A stretch of 64,000 nucleotides of DNA, taken from NCBI GenBank assembly GCA_010015745.1, contig ML978226.1:117705-181704 (forward strand), given 5' to 3'. A program made the position numbers and the translations under genes. This document shows, piece by piece, positions 45,647-56,293 of this stretch. Position 1 is the stretch's first letter. Every line of letters begins with the position of its first letter. Below the pieces are notes generated by a model that was not told where the DNA came from, searched no databases, and saw nothing but the letters and a program-made list of their open reading frames with translations. The stretch comes from Setomelanomma holmii (Eukaryota; Ascomycota; Dothideomycetes; Pleosporales; Phaeosphaeriaceae).

Positions 45647-46073
45647 ATGATATTGTAAGATTCGAAGTGATGCATGCTCATACGTGCCGTGTTATTCTAC
45701 GACGCGACTTTCATCGTTTCAAGGGTCCAAGCTCTGTGACTTGATGTCATACACTAATATCGACCGCGATGCTGAACGATGTGCATTTCGCAATTTGTGA
45801 TCATTCGCTCGGAGCTTGGTCGCAGGCATCGATTCCATATTCTGCTTGAACGTGTCTTTCTCCATAGCGCTTTCACGTGCCAGAAACATGCAAACACGTG
45901 CAACCCATGTCGCGCGTGGTTCCGCCATTCCGATTCCGAAGCCTCGGTCCAACATCGCGTCACACCATCCACTTCTTTCACAGCAAACCTCGACTTCACG
46001 CCGCCATGACCGGCCGATAGCACGAACTCGCCAATGCAACTGAAGTCGATTTCAAGAACTTCCACAAGTCAAG
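45647..46073. other. Intergenic, no gene seen
   Basis: About 430 bp between two plus-strand genes. Opposed short ORFs only. Confidence 0.5.
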
Positions 46074-47105
46074 ATGGACGACACGCATCCCGAAAGTACC
46101 ACAATTCCATCCGAACCCACCAGCACCGCCATCCCTCCACCTCCACCAACTGATAAGCCATCCACACCTCCATCTCGAACCACTCTCGCACAAAAGCTAC
46201 GCTTCATAATACTCAGACACCTCACCAACACCGCCCACTCCACTGACCGCACCCTCCTCCGCCTCTCGAATCTCCTCTCCACACCCAGCGGCATCGACGT
46301 CCTCCTCTGCACAACATCCTACACCCTAACCCTTGTCCACGCCCTGCTCTCCCGCCTCCTCGAGCGCAAACTCGCGAATATTGCCACCGCCATTGCAGAA
46401 AAGGCAGATGGCATCCTCCTCCCTGGCGAGACGCTGATCGCTACCCTGCCGGCGCCGGCGAGTACCAAGCTCATCGCGCAAATTGTGGGCAGTTCAAATG
46501 CCCTCGCAGACACGATTGCAGATTACCGCATCTTCTTACGATTGTGGGGCGTCCTGGGATTGTATACGTGGGCCAGGGGGACGTGGTACGACCCGCTTGC
46601 GCCGGATGCGGGGAGTAAAGAGAAGATACTGCGGAGTTTGACGTGGAGTGCTATTGCGTCGTGTGTGGGCTTTCAAATTTTGGAGAACGGCGCTTATTTG
46701 AGCTCGAAAGGTGCGTTGACGAGCGCGGCATGGACTGCGGATGTAGGTAAGGCGAGGGAGAATAAGTGGTGGATATGGAGCTCGAGGTTTTGGGCGGTGT
46801 ATGTTGGGGTTGAGTTGATGAGGTTGGGGGTTGTGAGGTTTTATTCGTCTGAGGGGACTTGGGTGGATGGGAAGGGAAGGGATGATGGGGAGAAGGAGGA
46901 TAAGATTGCGAGGGAGGAGAGAATGAAGGAGGAGAAGTTGGAGAATTGGCTGTGGTGGAAGGATTTGGCTTCGAATGTTGCGTATGCGCCGATGACGCTG
47001 CACTGGTCGCTTGAGCAAGGGCTGCTGAGTGATTGGGGTGTTGGTGCTTGTGGAATGGTTGCTGGTGGATCTTTGTTGGCTGATGCATGGAGAAGAACGG
47101 CATGA
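46074..47105 (+). CDS. Peroxin-11-family protein (PEX11C-like)
   Basis: One exon of 343 codons from an ATG directly after AAG. The Pro/Thr-rich first 45 residues precede a PEX11 fold: TDRTLLRLSNLLSTPSGIDVLL, RIFLRLWGVLGLYTWARG and FQILENGAYLSSKGAL are recognisable family segments. A charged loop (GRDDGEKEDKIAREERM) and a C-terminal membrane helix follow. Such proteins shape and divide the peroxisomal membrane. It differs from yeast Pex11 by its longer loop and fits the filamentous-fungal PEX11C group. Confidence in the family is high; the exact subgroup is inferred. Confidence 0.85.
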   Translation: MDDTHPESTTIPSEPTSTAIPPPPPTDKPSTPPSRTTLAQKLRFIILRHLTNTAHSTDRTLLRLSNLLSTPSGIDVLLCTTSYTLTLVHALLSRLLERKLANIATAIAEKADGILLPGETLIATLPAPASTKLIAQIVGSSNALADTIADYRIFLRLWGVLGLYTWARGTWYDPLAPDAGSKEKILRSLTWSAIASCVGFQILENGAYLSSKGALTSAAWTADVGKARENKWWIWSSRFWAVYVGVELMRLGVVRFYSSEGTWVDGKGRDDGEKEDKIAREERMKEEKLENWLWWKDLASNVAYAPMTLHWSLEQGLLSDWGVGACGMVAGGSLLADAWRRTA

Positions 47106-47362
47106 GGATGGAAGATGTTACAATGATACTAAAATTCAGTTTGAACTCGGCTCGTCCAGCTGGGCTTCATCAAAGACTTGTGTACTTCCAACACCCATGA
47201 GACGCATCTGAGATGCTTGCAACCGATTGACTTCCTACTCATCCGAAATTATGCTTTCGGGCGATCGATGAGAACAGATCTATGGTATTCACCAGGTCTG
47301 CACAACGCTTTATTGTAGATGATTGAGCTTATAATCAAGGTCTGCTTGAGTTCAGTTGGTCT

Positions 47363-48850
47363 TTACATAGACTGTTCGCGCACCCATTCTTTGTCCAGCG
47401 CAAACAAATACCACGGACCCGGGATTACCACGTCGCTATCATTGGGCAGGCGAATCGTATATTTGCCTGCACCATTACTTTGTATATTCGCAAGCGGAAC
47501 ACGACGCTGATCAGAGTTGATGTTATGTGTAGCAGTACCCATCCTGACGGGCACAAAGCTTGCATTTTGCAAGTTGCCAGCCAATGTCACCGTTATAGTA
47601 GCACCGACGATGACTTTGGACGCCGAGACCGCTGAGATGACGGGCCGTGTAGCTGCTGCGCCGCTGGAGGTAAAGAGGTAGGGAGGTGAGAATATTTCAC
47701 CAACGAACTGGTCTTTGGCGCGATCACATCGGTCGAGATTTGTCGCCTTGCGCAGCCGGACACATGCCTCCTCCGCCGACAAACACTGTGCCGTCGGGAA
47801 GAAGCAGGCTGACGGAGTGGTAGTTATGTGGCACGGCAGCAGAGGCGAGCTGCATCCAGGTCTTTCTCACTGGGTCAAATAACTCTGGAATGAGAACGGA
47901 TTCGAGATCTGCGAACACAGCGGAGCGTGCTTGTCCGCCAGAAACGATCACCTGGTCATTTAGCAGCACCACAGCATTAGCGAACCCACGTGCCCAGGCC
48001 ATGTTCGGCATCTTCTCTACGGTGGCTGGCTTGCCGGGGTCCGTGATAGAAATGAGGTGCGTGGCTGTTGTCGCAGCGCTGTCTGTGTAGTCTTGACTTC
48101 CGCCAGCACATTGACGCCACACATCTGATCCATCTCGTTGGTACGAGTGCTAGCAGATACAACTGATCCTCCGTTGTCTGTGTAATACCAATGCATAGCC
48201 TTGCTAGGACCGACCTGAAAGACAGACCCGTTCCGCCAGCGGAATAGTCAAGCATGATTGTCTTCGGGGACAATACCCTCTCGATCCGTGGTTAGCAGAG
48301 GCTTTGGATCGGTGCCCTGCAGAAGGGTCCATATATTCCTGGTCGAGTCAAATACTTCACCAGTCTTGCCGTATAGTCCGCCCGTGAGAGAACCGCCGAT
48401 GGTGAGACTTCTGCCGTCAGACAATGTCGCCGACGTCTGATAGCCTCGAGGAATCTTCATATCAGCAGCTCGTGTGAAAGCGTTCGTGATAGGGCTGTAA
48501 ATACTGACAGTCTCGGCGTTTTCGCCTCCAGTGATAACAATCCTGCCATCTGATAGAAAGCTCATACCAGGGCAGAACATGTCGTGCTTCGTTTCGGTGA
48601 CCGTTCTTTGGGAAACAGCCGGCGTCACCAAATTGCAATCGGCGAATTGAGTGATTTCCTGAATATATCAGTCCTTCCGCCGCATATATCGTACATGACA
48701 ACTTGCCGTAGGTCCAAAAAAGGCCCGGTCGGCCCATGACGAAAACACTAGGACCTTTGAGCAGATGGATCTCATGGAACCACATAGGCAGCGACTGGAA
48801 TGATGGGGAACTGTATCACATTCGACCACTTGCCCGTCTATGGCAATGTT
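47363..48850 (-). pseudogene. Galactose-oxidase-like copper radical oxidase, broken
   Basis: The kelch-type catalytic domain is readable across several frames. Family active-site residues are mostly present: the thioether Cys in KHDMFCPG, its Tyr partner in PRGYQTSA, the Tyr-His pair in NYHSVSLLLPDG, and the copper His in GTATHNINSDQRR. The stacking Trp of galactose oxidase is Leu here (GGSLTGG). Breaks: a frame change near 48770 (a TGA follows VAAYVVP), a TGA at 48250 after EDNHA where the family has Trp, loss of about ten residues with a frame change near 48110 (after QMCG), and another frame change near 47745 (after GGGGMCP). I could not find the N-terminal carbohydrate-binding domain. The intact enzyme oxidises primary alcohols of sugars and releases hydrogen peroxide. 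Confidence 0.85.
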
Positions 48851-49804
48851 TTGGAGGAGAGCTTCGCAGAGGTGACAGACATTTGGATGGTGATATTCCA
48901 GGCGATTGAGATCTGTTTCAAGCTGCAGCGATTTCAGCGTGACCTTGATAAGACCGTGCTCTTTCGATGCGAGCCACTGACACGTGTTGCACTTCTTCCT
49001 GAACCAACGCTGAGAATCTTGGTCTTTGCTGCTGGCTTTCCATATCACCTCAGGTCTTGCTCCTTCACCACCACACATGTTGCTCGTCGCGTGGAGACAC
49101 GTCGCACGCTGGAACTACCAGGTTTGCACGACCTGGCAAGGTCGAATTGACGTATTCTTGTGACCACGTAACCCGCGATTCGCGGACTGTCCCAGTCTGA
49201 GAGCAATAGGTTGAAATGGCTGCTATTCGAACCCAGTGCTGATCTTCCAGTCTTGTGTTGTCGCACGTATGTAAGGTCTTTGCTCGCGATATTGGTGAGG
49301 TGGGGAAGCCATTGTGGCCTTATCGATGCAGGCTGTAGGCTCAGCCACCACAACACCGAGCCTCGGCCAAAAACGCTGTCCAATACCGCCGGGCATGAAG
49401 TCTACTTTACCGAAGGACATCTGATCTCGAACCACCCAAGGCAGGCGCCAAGTCGAAAAAGCAAGATAACTTAAGGAGACGAGGCATGCCTTTCGCATGA
49501 AGAGCAGGTGTCTCACCTGTGTCCACATGGAGACGATTGTGGCAAGCTGTGGGAACATCCTGTCCTTAGAGATAGTCTTGAATGATGTGATTGAGGACCT
49601 CAGCATGGCATGGTAGGAGAGAAGAAAAGGCAGGTAAGGTGATGGCATCAAGGTGAGGTGGTTCCAGTAGCGCTAAGCAGGCCGTTCCGTCTCCACCAAT
49701 GTCTGAGCTGAGACTTACCATCCTAGCAATTATCCTTTTAGAAACCGCCCAAATCAAACTTGCAAGCTAAACAAGGTTTACCATTGCGATCAAATGTGCC
49801 CTCA
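48851..49804. other. Probable decayed 5' part of the oxidase gene, no clear frame
   Basis: About 950 bp of overlapping minus-strand ORFs, none longer than 142 codons. A carbohydrate-binding domain and signal peptide would be expected here for a galactose oxidase, but I could not read them. Confidence 0.35.
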
Positions 49805-51051
49805 TCACCCAATCCATACCATAGGCTTGGGTGCAACAAAATCACGGATAGCATACGTCTCGTTCCCCACATTTGCATAGAAGTATATCTCTGCAACTAC
49901 ATCAGCTCCATCGTCCAAACAGCATATCGACAAACACACCTTTTTGGCCAAAAGTATACACACCAGGCATTTTCACGGTAGGACCGGGGTCGCCAAGGTT
50001 GCCGCTGGGATTGATGATCTTGACATGTGCACAATTGACGTAAAGTTGTGAGCCTTGACTATATAGAGGCGTAAGTATCTACAAAAGCTAACGTTTCGCG
50101 CTGGATGAGAGGTGTAGATGTATCTACATATAGCGCATCCACAGGAAGCGGATACATGTGCTCGAATCGCAAGAGATAGTCCCCTGGAGGCGTGCTGGCT
50201 GGGATCGTGAAGTTCCACTAGAATCTCACAATTAGCAGCCAAACCTAACACTCTCCCAACCACACTCCGCGACTTCATGTGCCGGGCTACTGACGTACGC
50301 TCTTAGCTTGATACGTGCCCCATTGATGCTTCCAATAGTACTCATCATTCGGCACCTCAGACTGGTTCGTCCGTCCGACTACACTCAGAATTTTAGACCA
50401 CTCGCCATCACCTGTGTACTCTTCCAATGAGCCAGGGGCTGGAGAAAGCCATGCTGTTGCAGGGCCGGGATGGTATATGTTAGGCCAGCGCGGGAAACAT
50501 AATATCAGCACGGAAACAGAACCGCATCGAGTCACGACGATAGGACGGGCGCACGACTTACATCCCATGGCATGATCGGTGCATTGGGAATCGGTAGGCC
50601 GACAGTAGTGTTTACTGCGAAACCAACAGTGTCTCCTGCGAGTATAGTGGCTGTTTTAGGATGGGACCATACTGTTGATGCGTTACGGCCACAGCGAAGA
50701 TCGAAGGAGCTTGGATTGACGACGGGAATGATGTAGTCATAGTCGGGTTTCACGTCACTTGCGATGTCTTGAGGACTGATTTTCCTGTGGCTTAAATGAG
50801 CGGTGGATGGCAGATGCGTACGTTGGAGTTTGTGGAAGCGCACCTGATGTATTCCCATGGTTCTGACCATGAGCCATTGAACATGAGACGGTCGAAGAAA
50901 TCTAGCCAAGATTTAGCAAGAACGTCCACCAGAAATTTAGGTTCCAGAATTTGAGTGAAGAGGCAATCTTCCCGTGTAGATGTGAACACCTACAGTGGGC
51001 ATGAGTGGTCGTCAGCAAGAGCTTGATTACAATGCAACAGAAGAATCTCAT
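49805..51051 (-). CDS. AA9 lytic polysaccharide monooxygenase with a non-AG splice acceptor
   Basis: Seven exons: 51051..50994, 50901..50844, 50784..50562, 50472..50299, 50217..50156, 50058..49940 and 49890..49805. The signal peptide (MRFFCCIVIKLLLTTTHA) is cut before HYFFDRLMFNG, giving the N-terminal His of the copper brace; that codon is adjacent to intron 1. NPSSFDLRCGRNAS, HPGPATAWLSPAP (second copper His), GDGEWSKI, WNFTIPASTPPGDYLLRFEH and QLYVNCAHVKI (buried Tyr) are all family motifs. Six introns range from 49 to 97 bp. Intron 3 has a GTAAGT donor at 50561, but no AG lies anywhere before HPGP; an AC end at 50473 restores frame exactly. Either it splices GT-AC or an acceptor mutation has silenced it. 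The family cleaves cellulose or hemicellulose oxidatively outside the cell. Confidence 0.85.
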
Positions 51052-52008
51052 ACTGCCGTTCCAAAACCTCGAACGAGTTGCCTACTACAAGATTTCAGGC
51101 AGGTGAAAGCTATTGCATTGTTCAACGTCCTCCTCAAGAGTATGGTTGCAACCGAACGTGCGGCACTCATTAAAAGGCCCTGTAGTCCGCGCGTAATGTT
51201 CTATATATGGAGACTTGGTACGCCAGCTGCAGATGAGATAAGTCCGAATTTGCCGGACAAATGTAGCGCGATTTGAGTACTGTGGTCAATCAGACAATGT
51301 CAAGAGAATCGTTTGGCGAAACGAGTGACACAGCTCAATATCGCCTCGTGTGTTCGATAATATCCGGCTGAGCGGTCGCGCAAGGGTTTGAACGCTCTTC
51401 ACTGGTATTCTTCTGCGAATAGTCGAATGCGTCGTATATCTCTCTATATATCGCTGATTGATCATTCCCTAGAGCTTGCGAACATGATCAATTCGAGTAT
51501 GTCTCAAGGCACGACGATGCTCTCTTCGATCCACTGTGCGCGTTGCGTACGTCGGAGTTCGGCCGAGAGGCGATAATGCTCGGGTGCATGTTCGATCAGA
51601 CAGAGACGACTATCTCGTCTATTATTGACGTGATTGTCGGGCAACGTTGCGTCTCACTATGTTGAAAAACAACATGGAAAGGAGTAAGACGGTCTTTTTT
51701 GTGCTTGCGATAGCTTCGGAGTAATCGAAATGGCCCGAGCAGGTTAGAGACAATGGAAAATTCGTCTGTCGAAACTCACTGTTCACACTCCGAGAACTTC
51801 TTTGATGCTCAAGAAGGACGTTTGGCGGTTTGGTGATGAAGAAGCACGGGAAGATGGGGCGCATGCGGTTGTCCTTGTACCTGACGCTAGTATATTAACT
51901 CCGAGGTCTGACGTAGCGCCCCACTCCCACTCCGAAAAGTTCAAAACACACGTTGACAGCTTGCCATCACCACGAAACATCAACACGCGATTTCCTTCTG
52001 ACTTCATA
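51052..52008. other. Divergent promoter region, no gene seen
   Basis: About 950 bp between the AA9 gene and HEM3. The plus frame upstream of HEM3 extends to 51802 but reads as leader sequence. Confidence 0.5.
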
Positions 52009-53245
52009 ATGGCCTCCGCAACAGCGACCGACCTCGAACCGCCTGCGCAACGCGCCCCACAAGCCGCCAGCACCTCTGCGACCACACAATTCGCGCCCAT
52101 CAGCATCGGCACGCGCAACTCGACGCTCGCACAAATCCAAGCACGTGCCGTTGCAAGCGCACTCAAGAAAGCACACCCAGACAGGACATACAATGTCTGC
52201 CCTGTCATGGTCCAAGGAGATCGTGATAAGATAACGCCATTGCAGCAGTTGAGCCAGGGCGAGAATGCAAAGAGTTTATGGACGGGTGAACTGGAGAGCA
52301 TGCTCGAGACGGGTGACCTTGACATGATCGTTCACTGCTTGAAGGGTAAATTGATCACGCCAATACTACCTCGAAATGCTAACACGTGATAAAGATATGC
52401 CTACGCAGCTACCTGACAACCTCGAACTCGGCGCCATCCTCGACCGTGAAGACCCTCGCGATGCCCTCATTATCTCGCCACGGCTACCGAGGGACACAAC
52501 ACTCGCCACATTGCCACAAGGTGCCACAATTGGCACATCATCGGTCCGTCGCGCTGCGCAATTGCGGAAGCTGTTTCCACACCTGCAGTACGCCGATTTG
52601 CGAGGCAACGTTGGTACTCGGTTAGGCAAGCTCGATGCCGAGGATTCGAAATACTCCGCTATCATTCTCGCGGCAGCCGGACTAAAGAGAATGGGTCTTG
52701 ACAGCAGGATCAGCCAGTACCTGAGTAGCTCAGCGGGCGGCATGCTACACGCTGTCGGACAGGGTGCGCTGGCCATTGAAATCCGAAAGAACGACCCGAC
52801 GATGAAAGACCTGCTTGACAAGATCCAGTGCGAGCGTAGTACACGCGCTTGTTCTGCAGAGCGAGCATTATTACGAGCGCTCGAGGGAGGTTGCAGCGTG
52901 CCCATTGGCGTTGAGACGTCATGGCGCGGTGGCAAGGGTCTAGCTGTGGGAACAACACCGGCCAGGGACTATGACAAGCACGGCAATGCTGTTGAAGAGC
53001 CCGAACCAGATCTGGAGGACCAGGAACTCGTCATGAAGACGCTGGTGGTGAGCGTCGACGGCAAAGAGTCGGTCGAGCACGAGGCTGTCCGCAAGGTACG
53101 ATCAACAGCGGAGGCTGAGGAAATGGGTCGGGAAGTTGCGAAGATACTGATCGAAAACGGTGCGGCCAAGATACTGGAGAAAATCAAGGTAGAGAAGCAA
53201 TGGGCAGCGAAGAAGCAACTTGAAGAGCTGAAAGCGACATCGTGA
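52009..53245 (+). CDS. HEM3: Porphobilinogen deaminase (hydroxymethylbilane synthase)
   Basis: Exons 52009..52345 and 52395..53245 with a 49-bp intron (GTAAAT, branch GCTAACA, AAG); 395 residues. It condenses four porphobilinogens to hydroxymethylbilane in heme synthesis. Motifs: ISIGTRNSTLAQIQAR (substrate-site Arg region), GDLDMIVHCLKDMPTQLP formed across the splice, GTSSVRRAAQLR, LRGNVGTRLGKLD, and EGGCSVPIG with the Cys that holds the dipyrromethane cofactor. The length suits fungal enzymes. The start at MASATATDL is preferred because the upstream in-frame stretch is not protein-like. Confidence 0.96.
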
Positions 53246-53699
53246 GAGTGTTGGATGAACAGGACAAGAGGATACATGCAGATGCATCGCCTGGAACGAG
53301 GAGAAGTTCCGCCAACTCCCCCACATGGATAGGGAGGTGTTTCCAAGCGAGGAGAACTACATGTTACCTTTCGCATACTTAGGAAATTGTGTACGGCTCT
53401 CTTGCCCGGCCACGATTGTACTACACTTATCAGCTATCGGACACTGCGGATGATTCAGTTTCGATAAATTTCCCAAAAGGACTATGTATAGTGGACAATC
53501 GCCACGATACCGGCTACAGGGATTCTCTGACCAAAGGCGGACATGTTGCTTGCTTCGTCGAAGACTGCGACGATAACAACCTATCGCTTAGTGGACTCAA
53601 TGTCGATGTCCAACTTGATCTGAGTAGCGGACATTCGAGAAGCCTGCAATTTCATCGACCGATTCGATTACCTGGGCATTACCCATAAGTCTTGTCGTG
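53246..53699. other. Intergenic, no gene seen
   Basis: About 450 bp. A plus ORF 53389..53688 opens with GTG and has no motif support. Confidence 0.4.
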
Positions 53700-54317
53700 G
53701 GTCGTCGTTGCGGCAGCTCTCGACATTAACTGATATCTTGGCAGATAACTCACCTTCCGAACTTCGAATGCGCCACAAACTCATCTAACCACGCCCCTGC
53801 CCCAATCCCATTCACCTATTTACGCACCCACGACAACAATCCGCCCTTGCCGTAGTCCATCTCCAGTTCTACCACAAGCTCCATCCTACCTTCCCAAAAC
53901 AGCTAGTTCCCGCAACTTCCATGTCGATCCCAAACACCACACGGCCTATCGCACGCGCACATGTGCTAATCCACGCCTTATCCGGCGATAAGACAGCTTG
54001 AAACACATCGCATAAATCAGGCGCCGAATCATTCATCGTACCTTCCTGATCAGCGCGTGGTACACGCGGAGACTACTAATATCCCTGTCGACCTAACATC
54101 GGCACTTACTCGGAATTGCACCAATGGGAGCGCCAAACGTGAGATGGTGCCCAAATGGACGAATACCATGGCCGAGGTGCTCGAGTAGTGTAATGGGATC
54201 GTCGAGGATTACTGCAGGGTCGCACGGAGGAAGGGGATGTTTACGGATTGAGTAGGCGATGTGTAAACCAGGTCCTGCGTCCGGTGCAATATACTGGGGA
54301 TAGGATCGACAGGGCAA
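53700..54317 (-). other. Possible gene remnant
   Basis: A minus-strand frame (LEHLGHGIRPFGHHLTFGAP) ends at a GTAAGT donor near 54110. After a plausible acceptor comes SPDKAWISTCARAIGRV-like protein text, then stops. It reads like two consecutive exons of a gene lacking a start and an end. No family recognised. Confidence 0.2.
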
Positions 54318-54490
54318 AGTTTGGAAGGTTCGGAGAGGTCCGCTCTACATCGTCGTGTATAAAGAAGACTCTTTGCACACTGACCAGCCGCCAGCCTAGC
54401 CAATTAGCCAGCCAATCCCTCGCTCAAACCACACCTTCGCTCCTCACGCCAGCCCAGCGCAGTCAGAACAGCGAAGTCAAAACAGCGACA

Positions 54491-54964
54491 ATGAAGTTCC
54501 TCTCTTCTCTGCTCGTCCTTCTGGCCCCAGTCGCTCTTGCTCTTCCCCTCACCGAAGTCGAAGCCCCAGTCGAGGACTCCATCGACGCCAGGGCCTGCTT
54601 CGTCACTTGCGGCTCGGTATGCTACACCAGCGCCCAAGCTACTGCCGCCCGCAATGCAGGATACAGCTACTACAGCCAGGGGACCGAGGCGGGTAGCTCG
54701 ACCTATCCCCACACGTACAACAACTACGAGGGCTTTGACTTCTTGGTTTCCGGACCGTACCAGGAGTTCCCATTGAAGACTTCGGGCACATACACTGGTG
54801 GTAAGCGTTTGACCGACTTCGTTGAACTAGGCAGTGAGACTCATGACTTTATAGGTTCGCCTGGTGCTGATCGTGTCATCTTCAACACCAAGGGTCAGAG
54901 GGCTGGTGAGATTACGCATACTGGTGCCTCAGGTAACAACTTCGTTGCTTGCTCTGGCTGGTAG
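54491..54964 (+). CDS. Secreted T1-family guanyl-specific ribonuclease
   Basis: Exons 54491..54800 and 54855..54964 with a 54-bp intron; 139 residues. A clear signal peptide ([17 protein letters not shown]) is followed by a short propeptide-like stretch. The mature domain has all T1 catalytic positions: [13 protein letters not shown] (Tyr and His), YQEFPL (Glu), GADRVIF (Arg) and [11 protein letters not shown] (His). The enzyme cuts single-stranded RNA after guanosine outside the cell. Paired Cys in [10 protein letters not shown] and near the C-terminus should form disulfides. Fungal homologues serve nutrition or act on other cells; which applies here cannot be told. The gene lies in an accessory stretch among decayed genes but is itself intact. 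Confidence 0.95.
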   Translation: MKFLSSLLVLLAPVALALPLTEVEAPVEDSIDARACFVTCGSVCYTSAQATAARNAGYSYYSQGTEAGSSTYPHTYNNYEGFDFLVSGPYQEFPLKTSGTYTGGKRLTDFVELGSETHDFIGSPGADRVIFNTKGQRAGEITHTGASGNNFVACSGW

Positions 54965-55359
54965 ATATGGACGTTTGACGGAAATGAGAGGGCGTTTGTT
55001 TCTTGACGTGAATAATAGCGCTGGCGATTTTACCTTTTCGTCGATAATAGGGGGAGATTGCTGGCGGTTATGACAAAGAAGGAAGGGGCTGCATTGTACA
55101 TACTTCAGAGGCTGGCTTGATGATGATATGAATTGATGAGAATGAGACAGACTTCACTTCTTGGACATGTTTCTGATTTGCGAAAAGGAGTGTTAACGGC
55201 GAAGCGATGTAGTAGTAGTGCCTCCAAGTGATGCGGTAGGAACAAGTCATCGAGGGCGTGAGAAGCTGCTCCGCTGCCCTAGTCAGGTGGACACTCCTAG
55301 CGTATGCCATGGGCCTGAACGGTACCTAGGAACTTTTCTTGTCTGCTTCACACAACCAT
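54965..55359. other. Intergenic, no gene seen
   Basis: About 400 bp, convergent 3' flanks. Nothing recognised. Confidence 0.45.
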
Positions 55360-55900
55360 CTCCAAAATCTCCTAGACCTGACTCACCTCCACCAGCGCAA
55401 CAGGATTAGTCTTGGCCCAGAAATCATCCAAAGCTCGCTTCGACAAAGCCGGAATTTTGTCGCTCGACGCTTCCAGTTCCGTAAGGGTCCGTGGCAGACC
55501 CAGCGCGCAGATGATAGCATCCAACAAATCACCCAGATCGCTAGTCTCCTTGCTCGTGATGCAGTGTCAAGAGTGCGAGCAACGTCAGGGTAAGACCATA
55601 AGACATCTCTTAAAAAGCCTTGCCGTCTTGCAATTTCGGGGTTTGTGGTGCCGTGCTTCATGCTGTACTTCATTACGGCTGGACACATGATACAACTCGT
55701 GATGCCGTGCGGGACGCCCAATGGACTTATGCAACCCATCTCATCAGCACCGTCCTCTCTCAAGCTAACTGCGATAATTGAGATTAGACTGATCAAGCTG
55801 ATACCCAGTCGCATGACTCCCACCCATCGGCACACTCCCCATCGCATACCTTACAGCCATCTGACACTCCATCCTCGCTTCAACATCCCTCTTTCCCTAC
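55360..55900 (-). pseudogene. Iron-dependent alcohol dehydrogenase / maleylacetate reductase remnant
   Basis: Only the C-terminal half is recognisable. PLGVPHGITSC carries the metal-binding His region of the family. A frame change follows, then DLLDAIICALGLPRTLTEL and FWAKTNPVALVEV give the typical C-terminus, ended early by a TAG near 55370 with further family-like codons after it. Upstream, MGGSHA-type text lies in another frame. The N-terminal NAD-binding half is absent. Intact members reduce maleylacetate in catechol breakdown or act on alcohols. Confidence 0.7.
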
Positions 55901-56293
55901 TTTCTTTTTTACCTGACCTTGAATGACGCCAGTGATTCAAAGGGCAATCGGCAATGTACATTGATGTCGGTAGTTTGTTCTATTGACGTATATGAAAATC
56001 GATAGGAAATTACGGCCTCCTGACCTATGGAGAAAGACGTGAAGTAGCTCGCGTCCTCGCGCGTTCTATGCGTACGAAATCAGTGGAGAGACCTCAATGC
56101 TCTCGTAGCTGAAGTGTTGCAAATTTGCTGCTTCCATTAAATGGCAAATATGGACCTATGACCATGTGTTAACTCAAAGCACAATCTTCGTCTCCGTCGA
56201 CATGGACTGTGCGATAATTGCGATATCCGTACTTGGTTGTTCAAGCTTCCTTAACCGCCAGTCCACAATTCATTTTTCGTTTTTCTTAGTGAT
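55901..56293. other. Intergenic, no gene seen
   Basis: About 390 bp, nothing recognised. Confidence 0.4.

Noticed and set aside
50473..50561. U12-type AT-AC intron in the AA9 gene
   Set aside because: The donor is a standard GTAAGT and no U12 donor consensus is present.
53389..53688. 99-codon plus ORF after HEM3
   Set aside because: Opens with GTG and shows no family signal.
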